Shown here piece after piece: positions 1 to 15,735 of a stretch of DNA of 64,000 nucleotides. The notes under the pieces are model-generated. The model was not told the DNA's origin. It did no database searches and saw only the letters and a list, made by a program, of their open reading frames with translations. The translations under genes were made by a program, and so were the position numbers. The stretch comes from Cryptomeria japonica (taxonomy: Eukaryota > Streptophyta > Pinopsida > Cupressales > Cupressaceae): assembly GCF_030272615.1 (NCBI RefSeq), contig NC_081408.1, positions 621,236,476-621,300,475 of the forward strand, in the 5' to 3' direction. The first letter of the stretch is position 1. Each line of letters begins with the position of its first letter.

Positions 1-208
1 GTCCAGCAATTATCCAAAACGCTTTTGAAATAAATAAATGACCAAACAAATCAATCGCCTCGGCCCTGGCCTCTAAAATAAGAATTTGACCCCGTTGAAA
101 TTGTAAAACAGCTTATTACACCTGCAAAGGGATCCCGTTATTCTCAACATCCAAGCGTCGTACAAGAGATGGACGCGGCGCCATTGAATTGTTAACTAAT
201 TTTACTTT

Positions 209-418
209 ACCTGTTACCCTTCCATTTGGAAATTTCTAAAGCCTTTTCAACAAATACATTGTGAGCATATCTAGCACCCATTGCAAGCCCGAGACCACAT
301 TTCATTGATGCAATTTGGTGCAAGTATTCATGTGTAACACAACTAGCAGTCCCCATAACTCCGATTACCATTTTGTTGCCAAATCACCTCTTGTCCATGC
401 TTCCACATTTTTCATACC
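209..418 (-). other. Exon-like stretch of unknown identity
   Basis: Read on the minus strand, this interval gives a protein-like frame of about 69 codons with a single stop near its start. It is bounded by a plausible acceptor (GTGTTCAG) and donor (CAG followed by GTAAAG). The peptide contains the run VTHEYLHQIASMKCGLGLAM and ends in ALEISKWKGN. I do not recognise the family. No convincing next exon was found, so it may be a relic exon or chance. Confidence is low. Confidence 0.25.
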
Positions 419-642
419 TGAACACCCGCGCACCCTTAGTAAACCTTTAAATTTTGCATAGCAATTTAAGCACTTCCTTAATAGTGTTATCTGAAGAGTA
501 TTCAAAACAAGATTCATTGTTTTGTTTCCACAAATTTAGGCTATATGAGAGTTTGTCCAGTTTTTCATCAAATGGTTCCTTTTTCATTCCATTATGCATT
601 TGGAATTGATATTGAGCATTGGAAATCGCTTAATACACTAGA

Positions 643-776
643 AAATTGTTAGAGATTCTCCAAAAAAAAAAATGTTACCAGTGCCATTATAAGATAAATG
701 TTTGGCAATAAATTGTTAGAGATTCTCCAAAAAAAAAATTGTTACCAGTGCCATTAAAAGATAAATGTTTGACAAT
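643..776. repeat. Tandem duplication, 67-bp unit
   Basis: Two adjacent copies (643-709 and 710-776) begin AAATTGTTAGAGATTCTCC, contain an A-run, and end in GATAAATGTTTGNCAAT. They differ at only a few bases, so the duplication is fairly recent. Confidence 0.9.
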
Positions 777-893
777 CTTCTTTTGCTAAGATTCAACCTG
801 AATGTCTAAATATATGGTCGATTACTACTCCTCACTAACCTACGCCTTCTCATGATATTATTATTTCTCACTTTGCCAAAAAAATTGAGTTTC

Positions 894-1118
894 CTATGAT
901 GAATATGTGCAGCCAAACAAACAAGATATGTGACGAGTCTCTGCAGTGATCTTTAAATAATCTTCCTCTACTCTCATAGAGATCATATCAGCTAGAGCCG
1001 CATCGTCCCCAAACAGCAACTCCACCTGGCCACACTGCTCGTTGCGGGTGCTCATAAGATGCAATATTACAGCTTCAAAAGCCGTTGGATCGTTCCCAAG
1101 AAGGGCATTAAATTGCAT
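894..1118 (-). pseudogene. Importin-5/karyopherin-beta3-like N-terminal fragment
   Basis: A 74-codon minus-strand frame begins with a segment (LLGNDPTAFEAVILHLMSTR, then NEQ and VELLF) that resembles the first HEAT-repeat helix of plant importin-5-type beta-importins, which carry cargo through nuclear pores. After about residue 37 the resemblance stops and the rest of the frame is unrelated. No further HEAT repeats were seen nearby. The full proteins are over 1,000 residues, so this is at most a captured or relic first-exon fragment. The family call comes from recognising the motif and needs a protein search. Confidence 0.4.
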
Positions 1119-4100
1119 CTTCTAAAGCAATCTCCAGGTATGGTTTTTTTACTGTTCAAACACTGCAATAACCTCTTTGTAGGTGGATATCCAAAATTTA
1201 GGAATTTTCAGGCCATTTTTGAAACCCCATCTCTCTAAAGCCATTCCCTACCCTTCTTGCTCTTCTTGTTGTGGCTATGATGACAAGTTGTCTTCTCCCA
1301 AAGATGAGTTGTATCGTCCATGCACTCAAGTTGTATTTCTTTAAAAAGAGTTGTAGGAAGAGTTCTTTGATGTTTATGAGTCAAAGGCACTGACTCCCTT
1401 CAATTTTAGGCTTTTCTTCACATTGCAGATTCTTGTTCATGTCTGTAAATTTTGTAGAGACGGTTGCAGGATACAAAATCAACCAAATGTTTAATGTATA
1501 TTTTAGTATACTTGAAAAAATTAATTATCCCAATCTTATTTAGGGCTTCGGTTCAGGCCTTCATTGAGGCCCATGTTAGAAGAATTTTTTTTTGTTATGA
1601 TTCATCGGGCTTTGCAATGCCTTTGATAATGGGGTTGGGGCTGCTCATATTCTTCACCTATAGATAATGATAATGGGGCTGCGGGTGTCCAATTATTGAT
1701 GCTCTTATATTCAAACCCTAACTATGCTACCTTATTGCACGTACCCCAATGGAAGCCATTATATTGTACACCTATATAAGAGAAAACCTTCAATGTACAA
1801 AAGCTAAAATAACAAAGTAAAATTGACTGGATATTCACTCTATTCTACCTCAAACCCTTAGTTTATTACATCTATGTGTCAAAAGAAAATCTGTCATGAT
1901 GGTATGATGGTACATGAACGAGCATCATAAGAAAGAAAGAAAATTTTCACAGTAAGTGTGGCAAAAATTTCATTGAATTCTGTTCACTGGATCAAGAGAT
2001 GTATAATTTAATTGATTCTTTGTGCATATTCATGTAAATATTTTAATATTTTTCTAAAGCTTTAGTTATTTTCAAAGTTTTTCAACTGCATGAACTTTAC
2101 AAAATAGCTTGAAGAAAAAACTTATGCCTTAGGCTTTCAGTCATGGTGCGTCGAGACTGTGCCAAAATTGATTCACTTTTTTAACTGTTGTTTTCTTTGC
2201 TTTGCTTGCTGGACTGAAAATAATTTTCAGCAGATTCAAACAATGCCTCTTATTGCTGCTTACACTACCTTGGTTGGTTCACAGGCCTTTGTTGTTGTTG
2301 CCTCACCATACAGGCAGACATATATCCTCCTTTTCTTTTTATTCAATTCAAACTTGTATTGTATTCCACATGCTAGTAACTATGGCTGCATTTAATCTCT
2401 GTAGCTAAAGAGTTTTTAAACTCGCTTTGTCCACAGCAGGTTTGATTGATTGCAGCAAACATCTTTTGTTCACACCAAATACCTCTACAAGTGCCCTCAT
2501 CTATGGATCTACACTTTTTGTTAGTTTTTTCTTGCCAGAAATAGCAAACATGCTAAATGTACAAAATATTTTCTATGCTATAACTACTCCACTAAGACCA
2601 ATCCTTTCACACAAAACACTTGCTATTTCTAATTTAAACCAAAATAATCTAATGACTTCTCATTACTGATACCAAATACAAACAAATTAGCAATCAATAT
2701 TTTCATTAACTGGGGCAAACAAATATTTGGAGATGCCACTAACTTTCCTCCCATCTTGTACAGGCTTTGACAAATGCAAATGTTTATAAAGATCCTTATT
2801 ATTTAGTCAAAAAAGCGAAACTGGCCACCTCTACATTTTAATCACTTCACTTTCTCCTTTTTCTTCTTTTGAGAATTTTATTGAAGTAGAGTTTCGAGTG
2901 ATTTGACCTATTTTTTTTTTGCTCACTATTGATATTTAGTAGTTATGATGAAGATATGTATCTATTGGAATCTGTTATTTCATTCCTAATGTTGCACTAG
3001 AATATTCTGGCAGTTGCTCTATTGAGCTTTACGTGTGCAAGTTATAGTCATTGTGTGCTGGCAATCACTTATTTCAGTAATTCTAAACTTGGTCTAAAAT
3101 CATTACATGGCAAATTTTTTTCCAAAATGATAACATGTCAATACACTATTAAAAGCGGCTGTGAAAGATCTACCATACTGCTTGCAGATAAGTCTTGGGT
3201 CATAGTAGTATTGTTTTGACCCAGAGGGTTTATTCAGTTTCTTGTTCTTTAGTACAGGTAAAAAAAAGTGTACCATCTTGAAATTTGGATAATGTTAAAC
3301 ATTATCTCTGGTTCTATAGAAGCAATAGAAAAGTTAACATGGTAAAGTTCTTAGCTTCAGTTGAAATGCTTTAATAGTATTTTTTTTCCTTTTTATATTC
3401 TTTATCTATATTGTCTATGATTGCAAACCTCTATTGTTGTGTTACATGTTTAAGATGGGCTCTTCCAATTCATGTCCATTGATGTTTAGAATGCATTATC
3501 AGTTGGTAAACATGTCCATTTAGTCATGTGAACTTTGTATCCATCTTAGATCCAACAATTGCTTTAAAATCTAGTGTCTTATCGAAAAGTCTATAAACCA
3601 AAGTGAACTCTTAAATGATGCAACTAAAGCTTTGCAACTGACAAATGGCTAGAGATAGCTATTTTTGACAATCAATCCACTACTATGAAATAGTAATCAT
3701 GACCATCCTTTTGAAAATTTTATCTAAATTTTGTGTACGATTTCTATGTGCATTGACACAATGTGTAGTTGTTTCTTTGAGTAATTGCAACTGCCTTGAA
3801 TCCCACAAAAAATATGCTTTTAACCATATTGGATGAATTTCCATAACAAAACTACACCTCCTATCTATCGACCTTAAAAGTCGTTTATCATATTTCTTAC
3901 ACGATGTACTCATATAATACATATATTGCTCTTATTTGGAAAAGAAGCAATATTGACACACTAATAGATTTCTAAATTCATGTTATTATTCCGGCCATGC
4001 TATGTTTCCCAACATCTACTTATCGATGAAAGACCCTCAACAATTTTCTTTAGTAATCTTAACCTTTTGATTGTTTAGGCTGTGTCTTAATGGAAGATAT

Positions 4101-4788
4101 CCATGTATCATATCGTAGTGAAATCAACATTGCACTGGTTTAAATAGAGCATTTCTAATAGATGATTTTTGCATGATAGAAGTTGATTTTGTGCATTATA
4201 ATTTGTAGTTTTGGGATAAGTTATGTTTGGAAATGAGTTGTCATCACAAGTAACATTGAACCTCCCAAGTGAAAATGTGACCTCAAAAGTCGCAATCTAT
4301 ACAACATTAATTAATCTACTTGCTAAATATGCATTGATACTTATTCCATTGTCTACAACGTTGGAAAAGCAACGATGTTGACACACTAATAGATTTTTAC
4401 ATAAATAGATAGCTTAAACGCATGCACATTTGAGAAAGAAAGTTGGGTGCCATCCATGTTAGTTTAATCAACAATTCTCAAACTATTTGTGTATATGCCC
4501 TTGACAAAGGAGAGAGTCTAATTCACATCTAGCCCAAATTACCTGCCATTTTCAGATTTTTGTTTCTTTTCATCTTTAGATATTCTAACCACTAAATCAC
4601 CTATACGAAAAAAATTAGATTTATCAATTACAAATGCAATTATCACACAAAAAATGCAATTACCACACAACAAAGAAATTATTATAGTATAAATAATCTT
4701 ATAATTTTTTGTTTTCATAATTTTCTTAATTTAATAGGTATTTGAATGTAGAAACTCTTGAAACAGTCAAGAGACCCACAAAGGAACT
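1119..4788. other. AT-rich non-coding sequence
   Basis: I see no supported gene here. Short open frames exist on both strands but lack domain-like composition and splice logic. Much of it is probably decayed intergenic sequence. Confidence 0.6.
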
Positions 4789-4899
4789 GATCCAAAAAAG
4801 CTAAATGCTACACTTAGTACAGTCAAATGAACCTAGACGATAATGGATCCAGCAAAGCTAAATGCTATTCTTAGTACAGTCAACCGAACCTAGACAATT
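4789..4899. repeat. Tandem duplication, 57-bp unit
   Basis: Copies start at 4789 and 4846. Both contain GATCCANNAAAGCTAAATGC, TTAGTACAGTCAA and GAACCTAGAC. Confidence 0.85.
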
Positions 4900-5230
4900 T
4901 CCCCATGTTCAATACTTTATCAATTTTCCTTGACTTCTCCAAAGAAATTAAATGTAAAAAAAATTGAGAACATTCTCTTAGAATTTGCAAGCCATAGATT
5001 AACTAAGATACTTGAATGTGAATGCAAATGAGACCTTTGTTATAGAAATTGTAACTACAGTAACAATCACAATGATTGTTGCTTTTCAATAATGCCTTTT
5101 ATGTGCTATGCATTAGTAGTCTAAGCATTAACAACTGCAATTGTAACCTCAACATTACATTACAAATTTTAAATTTATTTCAAATGGCAGGGACTCTAGC
5201 TACATTCTAGCTCTTGCTTATTATTGTTTT

Positions 5231-5450
5231 TGAATTAGATTGTGTTAGTATTAATATTTTGAATTATCAAAAACAACAAAAAAATATTAATACAATCTAA
5301 TTCAGAAACAACAAGTAGTAAATAATATACTAGATATCAAATTTGAAATCATGAACAAGAAAAGGATTTTCAGTTATACTAATACAATCTATTCAAAAAC
5401 AACACCTAAGTAATAGGTAATATGCTAGATATCAAATTTAAAATCATGAT
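5231..5450. repeat. Short inverted repeat followed by ~70-bp direct repeats
   Basis: The arm TGAATTAGATTGT...ATTAATATTTT (5231-5260) pairs with 5281-5304 across a 20-nt loop; the left arm has a 6-nt insertion. The right arm also starts a direct repeat (about 5288-5354 and 5380-5449) containing CTAGATATCAAATTT. It looks like a decayed small foldback or MITE-like element. Confidence 0.7.
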
Positions 5451-6099
5451 TATTAGTCATATGGGACTATCATAGTAGTGAAGAGTGGGGAGAATAATAT
5501 AGATCAAACTCAAAAGTAGTTTTGATAGTTTTTATGTCGAGAAGCATCTACAATGACATATAAGTATCCTTAAATAAAAAATTGATTTTGAATAAATTTG
5601 ACGTGTAGATGACAGGTAAATGCATGCATGTTTCAGTTTCTCTATAAGTATTATTTTATTACTCTGAATAAAATAGAATCATTGCCACTTGTATCTAAGT
5701 ATATGAAATTGTTACATCTTCAATGAGAATGAAAGAGTGCAACATTATTCAACTCCATGTCCTTCTTGACAACTAATAAACATGCAAGACAATTATGTGA
5801 TATCTCTCTACATTATTTTACATATATTTTTTTTAGAATATAAGTATACTAGTATACTCTTTCATTCATGCATTTTCTATGTTGTATGACTAAATAGTTT
5901 CTTTTTGATATGTACCATGATGTGTTTTCATAAATAAGCCAATTCTTAAGATGCACCAAATAAAATGATTTAACTAAATATACGAAGACATCACATGGGC
6001 AATTGTATGTATTCCAATAAAGAAAGAAATTCCTTATGTAAAGACTAATATTGATTGTGCTTTTTTGTTTAAGCATTTTTTATTTATTGGATAGGTTTA

Positions 6100-6450
6100 T
6101 AAAGAAGTTGAGAAATACAACTTCAAAGATCCCAAGAACACCTACAAGAAAAATACCTGTCACAAGAGAAGAATGGAGACAAAAAAAAAATAATGGCTCT
6201 GAAGAAAAAGATCATCATTCAAAAAGGGAATGAAATAAAAAGTACAATACAATCCTTATAAAAGGAGAATATGTAACCCTATAATTGTGCAACCCTAAAG
6301 AAACCCTAAAGGGACAAAGTGCATTTAATAATTAAAATAATTATTAAATACCTACCATATTATTAAATGCCTAAGTTTAGCTTAAGCGTAGAGAATACTA
6401 GACTAATAATTAAATAAATAATTATTAGCTAATGCATGATAACTCTAACA
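6100..6450 (-). repeat. Copia 3' LTR
   Basis: This 351-bp LTR is clearly homologous to 15402-15735. On the plus strand it should begin TG and end CA; here the start has decayed to TA while the end CTCTAACA is preserved. A polypurine tract abuts it at 6451-6460 (minus strand reads TAAGGGGGGA), as expected for a 3' LTR. Confidence 0.9.
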
Positions 6451-6469
6451 TCCCCCCTTAAGATGAACT

Positions 6470-7300
6470 TAGGGATTAACTAAAAAACTAAATGTATGAA
6501 GCATAATGCAACTACGCAATGAAGGCAAATTTGGGTCCCAACAACAAGGCCTAATGAGGTACCCAATCACAACCAAATCTTTGTAAATCGTAGAAATAGA
6601 GAAAACCTCGTCGGAAAAAACTCTACTCAAAAAAGAGATGGAAATGCATGCTAAAAACACATGAAGGAACGAAGGCCTCAATGAGACCCCCCAAGGACAA
6701 CTTTCTTCACCCCAAGCATAGAGCGCAATTGAAGGTAGTGCATAGATGCAAAAGGTTTAGTGAAAATGTCAGCAACTTGCTCCTCTGTAGGAATGTACTC
6801 CAAGATGAGAAAGCTATCCTGAATCAACTATCTGATGAAGTGCATGTGAAGCTCAATGTGCTTAGTCCTCTGGTGCTCCACTGGATTGTAGGAAATGTGA
6901 ATGGCACTCAGATTGTCACACCAAAGAATAATGGGACTAGCAGGAGGAAACCCAAACTCAGTCATCAACTGTTGAAGCCATAAAACCTCTTGACTAGCTA
7001 ACACCGCTGCTCGGTATTCAGTCTCTATAGATGAAAATGCAATATCAAACTTTTTCTTGCAAGACCATGTAATAGGGCTAGAACCAAGGCAAAAAAAAAA
7101 TCTAGAAGTAGAATTTCGATCATGAGCATCACCAGCCTAATGTGAGTCAGTGAAGCCAACAATGTGAGGGGATCCTGAAGTATAGTGAATGCCAGACTAT
7201 GTAGTGCCCTGAATGTACCTCAAAATATGTTTGGCAGCTTTCCAATGGCTCTCATGGGGATCATGGGAGAGCCTTGAGACAAGACCACCTGCAAAGAAAA
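6470..7300 (-). pseudogene. Copia RNase H domain (degenerate)
   Basis: The minus-strand translation, with frameshifts and stops, gives the Copia RNase H end: ITWSCKKKFDIAFSSIETEY, a segment like VLWLQQLMTEFGFPPASP, LWCDNLSAIHI, and a KHIELHMHFIR run. It lies between the reverse transcriptase and the 3' LTR. It would degrade the RNA strand of the RNA/DNA hybrid. Confidence 0.8.
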
Positions 7301-8160
7301 GATTTGGGCATGTATGTGTTAGGTACAACAAACTACCAACCAACTGCCTATATAAGGTAGGATCCATAGAAGGTGTAGATCAAGTAGCAAACAAAACAAC
7401 ACCTGACTGAAATGGTGTGGGTGTAGGCTTGCAAGAAAGCATGTCAAATCTATGAAGCATATCAAGAGAATACTTTTGTTGAAGTATGGAAATCCCATCG
7501 GAAGACTGAATAACCTATAGGCCCAAAAGAAGTGCAAAAGTCCAAGATCTGTCATCTCAAACTGCTCCATCAAATCTCTCTGAATATCCTGAATCAAGGA
7601 GGACGAGCTTCCAGTAAGTATGAGATCATCAACATATAGCACAAGGATAACTATATCATCCCCCTGACATTAAATATAAACTGTGGGATCAGAATGACAA
7701 CGTGTGAAGAGTGTGGAGAGCAAGAAAGAGTCCATCTTCTCATACCAGGCCCGACGGGCCTGTTTGAGACCGTATAATGAACACCAAAGTTTGCAAACCA
7801 AAGAGGAATTCTGCACAAATCCCTGAGGCTACTCCATATAGATCTCCTCATGAAGGTCTCCATGCAAGAAGGCACTCTTCACATCCATCTAAAAAATTGT
7901 CCATCCTTGGGAAGATGTAAGTGAAAGTACAAAGCGAATAGAATTCATCTTGGTGATAGGAGAAAAGGTCTCGGAGTAATCAATACCCTCCACCTAAGAA
8001 AACCCCTTCGCAACAAGATGATCCTTATACTTATTAATAGAACCATCTAAAACATACTTGGTATGGTAAACCCACTTGCACCGAACCAACTTTCTTCCTT
8101 TCAGAAGAGTACAAAGATCCCAAGTATTATTCTTCATCAAAGAAGAATACTCCTCATCCA
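7301..8160 (-). pseudogene. Copia reverse transcriptase (degenerate)
   Basis: Minus-strand motifs appear in order: WDLCTLLKGRKLVRCKWVY, KDHLVAKGFS, DYSETFSPITKMNSIRFVLS, DVKSAFLHGDLHEEIYMEQP, GFV, LYGLKQARRAWYEK, and the catalytic core VLYVDDLILTG (about 7600-7642). Catalytic aspartates remain, but in-frame stops separate the blocks. A proline- and serine-rich linker (8171-8467) separates it from integrase. Confidence 0.9.
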
Positions 8161-8343
8161 TGGCCCTATCTCACTCTGGGTGACTTGTCGCCTCTGAAAA
8201 TTTTTGAGGATCATCCGAAATGGCATGACTCAGAAGACTAGTACTAGATGATTGTGCATGAGTATGATGAGAGTCTGAAGGATCATCCACCATAGAACTA
8301 GCGACATCAACTTTAAATTGGGCCCACTTGGGCAAAGGCTGAG

Positions 8344-9620
8344 CTACGGGTGGTGGTGGTGGTGGAGATGACGAACCATCATCTGCATCATCCTCAAGGA
8401 ATAAGGAATCCTCAAAAGATGAAGAGGGAGGAGGCAGTGAGGGAGAAGCTGGTGATGGAGAATCCATCTAAGGAAGCTGCTCATAAAACTAGACATGCCA
8501 CCTAAACATGACCTCTTGAGAATTAGGATCAAACAACCTCTACACCTTAACATCCTCACAGTAGCCAGTAAATATGAGTGGTTGGCTCTTCCTCTCCATG
8601 GCTTTCCTTTGAGCATCCAAAATAAATGTCCAAGCCTCACTACCAAAAACTTTGAATGATGAAACATCAAGCTTGACATGGGACCAAGCCTCCTCAAGAG
8701 TCATCTAGCACAATGCCTTATGAGGCATCGAATTCTGAATATAAGTGACACAATTAACTGCCTCAGCCCAAAAAGAAAGTTGCAGAGAACTTGACTGAAG
8801 CATACAATTGGCCATCTCTCGTAGTCCTCTGTTCTTTCTCTCAACAACACCATTCTGTTGAGGAGTGTGATGAACTGATAACTGATATTGCAAACCATTC
8901 TTTGTGCATAAATCTGTAAAAGCCTGATTCACATATTCTCTCTCATTATCTGTGTGTATCCTCTAGATAGAAAGACCAAACTGCTTCTCTACAAATGTCT
9001 TAAAGACTCAAAATGAATCAAATACATCAGACTTGTACTTAAGAAAGTATACCCATGTACGTCTGGAGAATTCACCAATGAATATGAGCACATACTTGGA
9101 CCCTGAAAAAGATGGAGTCAGAAATGACATAAGATCATTGTGTACTAAATCCAAGGGTGCCTTAGCACGTGTGGCTCTACCTATAGGAAAAGGATCCTAG
9201 TGATGCTTTCCAAGTGCACAACCTCAACATACACCATCAATATAGGATATCTAAGGGAACCCAATCACAAGTACCTGGGTGTTCATCTATTGTAAGTATC
9301 TATAATTGACATGGCCAAAAAGCTCATGCCAAAGTCTTCTCATTGAATTTGCATGTGCTACAAGAGAAACACTTGAACCATCTGGACTCTCAAAACCATC
9401 AAACCTGTATAACCGAGAATCAAGATCAACACTGCTGGTAGCCACAAGAAAATCAGGATCATGGGGCGCTCTAATAACCACATCATATGGTGAGAACTCA
9501 ACTGTTTTACTAGAGCCAAAATGACAAATCTGATAAATAGAGAGGAGGTTTGTCGAAATTTCAGGAACCAAAAGAACACCCTGAATACAACCACCTGTCA
9601 ATGGAACAATACGTGAACCT
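8344..9620 (-). pseudogene. Copia integrase (degenerate)
   Basis: From the upstream end the frame shows the zinc-binding region (LWHELFGHVNY, GCALGKHH) and then the catalytic core: LDLVHNDLM, IHTDNEREYV, and HHTPQQNGVVERKNRGLREM with the catalytic glutamate. The C-terminal Copia segment follows (FKVFGSEAW, LIFTGYCEDVKV, RLFDPNSQEV). Several stops interrupt it, so it is inactive. Confidence 0.9.
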
Positions 9621-9629
9621 AAAGCTGAA

Positions 9630-10435
9630 AGTGGTGCTGAGTCATCAACTACAATCTGTAAAGTATCACTGTGAGCGAGTGAGGTAACAAGCTGCTAAGA
9701 GTGTGTCATGTGGTGACAAGCCCCTAAAACAATAATTCAAGTGGATGCAGAAGTAATAGCTTGTACAAAAGGAACATGCTCTTTCCCTATAGAAGAGGAA
9801 GAAGGAGGATGAGGAGAAGAAATATGATGTTGTTTCATGGCTTCCTCCAAAACCTCTAATCATTTCCAATACTGGGAAACTGGATGTCCTTCCTTTCCAC
9901 AGAAACTACAAAGTTCATCTGATTTATTCTTAGTCTTGGAGGAAGACTCACCAGACTTGGAATATTTTTATTGTTTCAGATAGGAATTTGGTTTAGAATC
10001 AGACTTAGGTGGTGGCTTAGAGGGACTCTCACTGCCAACTGAATCCTTCTTAGGCTTTGATTTCTCCTTCTTGTTCTCTTTAGATGTTTGTGCAACCAAT
10101 GCTTTGTTCTTGGATCCTGTGAGAGTGTCCAACTGAGATAGGTGAGCCTGCTTACGAGTCAAGCAATCACAAAACACATCAAATGTAGGCATGGTGAAGC
10201 ATGTAGCTAAGGTATCCATAGTAGAATAAAATGTTGAAGCAAATATCTGATAGGGACCTCAAATCTTAGAGAGAATCAGGTAGATACACTCTGTGTCTGT
10301 TTTATTTTTACCACAACAGTGGAGGATAGATCTAGTGGTTTTAAACTTGTCCAAGAAGTCCTCAATATGAGGAAAGGACTCAGGTAACAAGGAAGAGAGC
10401 TTTTCCTCAATCTATAATGCTCTGAACTCATTGAT
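9630..10435 (-). pseudogene. Copia gag C-terminus, zinc knuckle and protease (degenerate)
   Basis: The right part encodes the gag segment after the inserted element (NEFRAL, LSSLLPESFPHIEDFLDKFK), then a lysine-rich linker and a zinc knuckle beginning CSFCGKEGHPVSQ whose last cysteine is replaced by tyrosine. A retropepsin-like region follows, but the catalytic Asp-Ser-Gly triad is replaced (IIVLGACHHMTHS), so the catalytic aspartate is missing. The region is bounded at 10431-10435 by the TTGAT target duplication of the nested insertion. Confidence 0.8.
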
Positions 10436-13842
<3,407 letters not shown>

Positions 13843-14123
13843 TTGATGGTACCAAAGAGATCATCAAATTTGGACCACATAGCTCGAGGAGTGAGCGAAC
13901 CATCAAGGTGAAAAAGCAAGTTGTCTGAAACATGTAAGGAGATGACACCCATAGCCTCATCCATCTTATTCCTGTGGTGAAGAATCTCAAAAGGATGCTG
14001 CAACTAAGGTTGAGCCTCATCCAAACAAGACCACAACCCTTTTGATCTAGGAAGCCTCGTCATACGAGCTTTCTAGAGGTGATAGTTTCGTGATGTAAGA
14101 AGCTCAACAAAAGAGTCTGACAT
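13843..14123 (-). pseudogene. Copia gag N-terminal part (degenerate)
   Basis: The frame starts at the ATG at 14121-14123 and carries the plant Copia gag motifs NYHLWKARM (the Trp codon is now a stop), DEAMGVISLHVSDNLLFHLD, and a run ending LFGTIN. It breaks at the solo-LTR insertion and resumes at 10435. Gag would form the virus-like particle. Confidence 0.85.
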
Positions 14124-15389
14124 GTGTACCTATACCCATACTTGCTCTTGTGTTTTTTAAAAAAGTGATCTTTCAGACTAGACAGAGGATGTAGAAGGTT
14201 TTTTTTTGAGTTTTAGGTGTTTTGCTTTTCTGAAGTAAATTATAGAAAGTAGAAAATAACACCCCCCACAAGATGAAAAACCAAACCCCAGTACAATCTA
14301 AAAGCCAGAAAAAAAGGCAAGAGCAAAAAAATGCTTCAGACAATATCTTGTGTACCTAGTAAAATTTCTAGAAAAATGAACCCCAAATCTGAATAGGGCT
14401 CTCCAAGACCTTTTCAATGCCTATTTGTTTGCCGAAAAAGGAGTCCATTTGCCCAAGTTATGGCTCCCGGAGTGCAGAAAAAAGCTCTGACTTTGACGGC
14501 AAAAAATAGGTACAAAATGGAAAAACCTACAAATCTCACCTCCAGATCTTAAAAGAGCTCGAAGAGAGATTTCTGATGTCTATTCATTTTCAAAAATACA
14601 ACTCTGTTTACCCAAGTTATGGCAAAAGAAAGACCTCTGTATCAAAAAACATCCAAAGAGGAGCTAGGAGGGGTGACTAGGCAGAGGTGGTAGGTGGGCC
14701 AGGCGGCGGTGGTAGTCAAGTGGGGCTGTGGTGGTTGGGCGATGCTGTGGTGGCAGCGGTGGTGGCCGGGCGGCGGGACAGCAGTGTTGGCTAGGCGGGG
14801 ATGGCGGTCGAGCAACGGTTGGCGGTTGGGCAACAGTGTTAGCTGGGTGGCAGGGGGCGGCCGTTGCATGGGTTTGGCAGAACTGCAAGCAGTTTCCACT
14901 ATAGTGATTGCTCTCTGCAATGGTTGAAGAACCGCTGGCGGCTAGCGGTTGTCCGTGGTGGTTAATAAATTGCCAATAGCTAGCGGTGGTTAATAAATCG
15001 TCGACGACGAGCAGCGGTTAATAAACTATCGATGGCAGTTGCTACGACAACCCCAATGGTGTAAAAACTGTCTTTGGGATTTCGGCTTGGGATGACGTAA
15101 AACTCCCACAAATTATTTTTTTTAATTTTTCTTCTTGAAATTCGGCCCAAGGAGGGCAAAAAACCAAAAAAATAAATTCTAGAGCCAAAGTTGTCCAAAT
15201 TGGACAAATTTTATATGAAAATGGGGATTTTTGGGTGTTTTGAGCTCAATAGTGAGGTCTGTTTGAGCCTAAAATGCCCAAAAACAAAAATGAACCCCAA
15301 ATGCAAATAAAAACTCTGAAAAAAAAACTTGAAACCCTAGCCTCCAAAAAATCTTCTGAAAAATTAGGAACAAGTAGTAGCAGATGAAG
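14124..15389 (-). other. Copia 5' leader with a GC-rich island
   Basis: About 1.27 kb separates the primer site from gag, long for a Copia leader. At 14690-14880 it has a strongly GC-rich, G-strand-biased segment of degenerate GGCGGTGGT-type runs, in sharp contrast to its AT-rich surroundings. Open frames here are low-complexity and probably not coding. Flanking blocks at about 14430-14480 and 14575-14625 share a CCAAGTTATGGC core. Confidence 0.6.
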
Positions 15390-15401
15390 GCTTTGATACC
15401 A
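15390..15401 (-). promoter_or_regulatory. Primer binding site (tRNA-iMet type)
   Basis: The minus strand reads TGGTATCAAAGC directly after the CA end of the 5' LTR. This is one base from the classical plant site TGGTATCAGAGC, complementary to the 3' end of initiator methionyl-tRNA. Confidence 0.9.
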
Positions 15402-15735
15402 TGAAGGAGTTGAGAAATACAACTTTAGAGATCCCAAGAACACCAGCAAGCAAAATACCCATCACAAGAGAAGAATCGAGACAAAAAAGCAATAATGGCT
15501 CTGAAGAAAAAGATCATCATTCATAAAGGGAATGAAATAAAAAGTACAATAAAATCTTTATAAAGGAGAATATGCAACCCTAAAGAAACCTTAAAGGGAT
15601 AAAGTGTATTCAATAATTAGAATAATTATTAAATACCTACCATATTATTAAATACCTAAGTTTATCTTAAGCATAGAGAATAATAGACTAATAATTAAAT
15701 AAATAATTATTAGCTGATCCATGATAACTCTAATA
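15402..15735 (-). repeat. Copia 5' LTR
   Basis: This 334-bp LTR is paired with 6100-6450. The plus strand begins TGAAGGAGTTGAG and ends CTCTAATA, so the outer CA has become TA. It is followed by the GTTTA target duplication. Confidence 0.9.

Noticed and set aside
2159-2669. Several overlapping plus-strand frames of 68-80 codons
   Set aside because: They overlap in different frames, are T-rich and show no motif or splice structure.
14642-14927. Proline/histidine-rich frames in the Copia leader
   Set aside because: Low-complexity products of the GC-rich island inside a retroelement leader.
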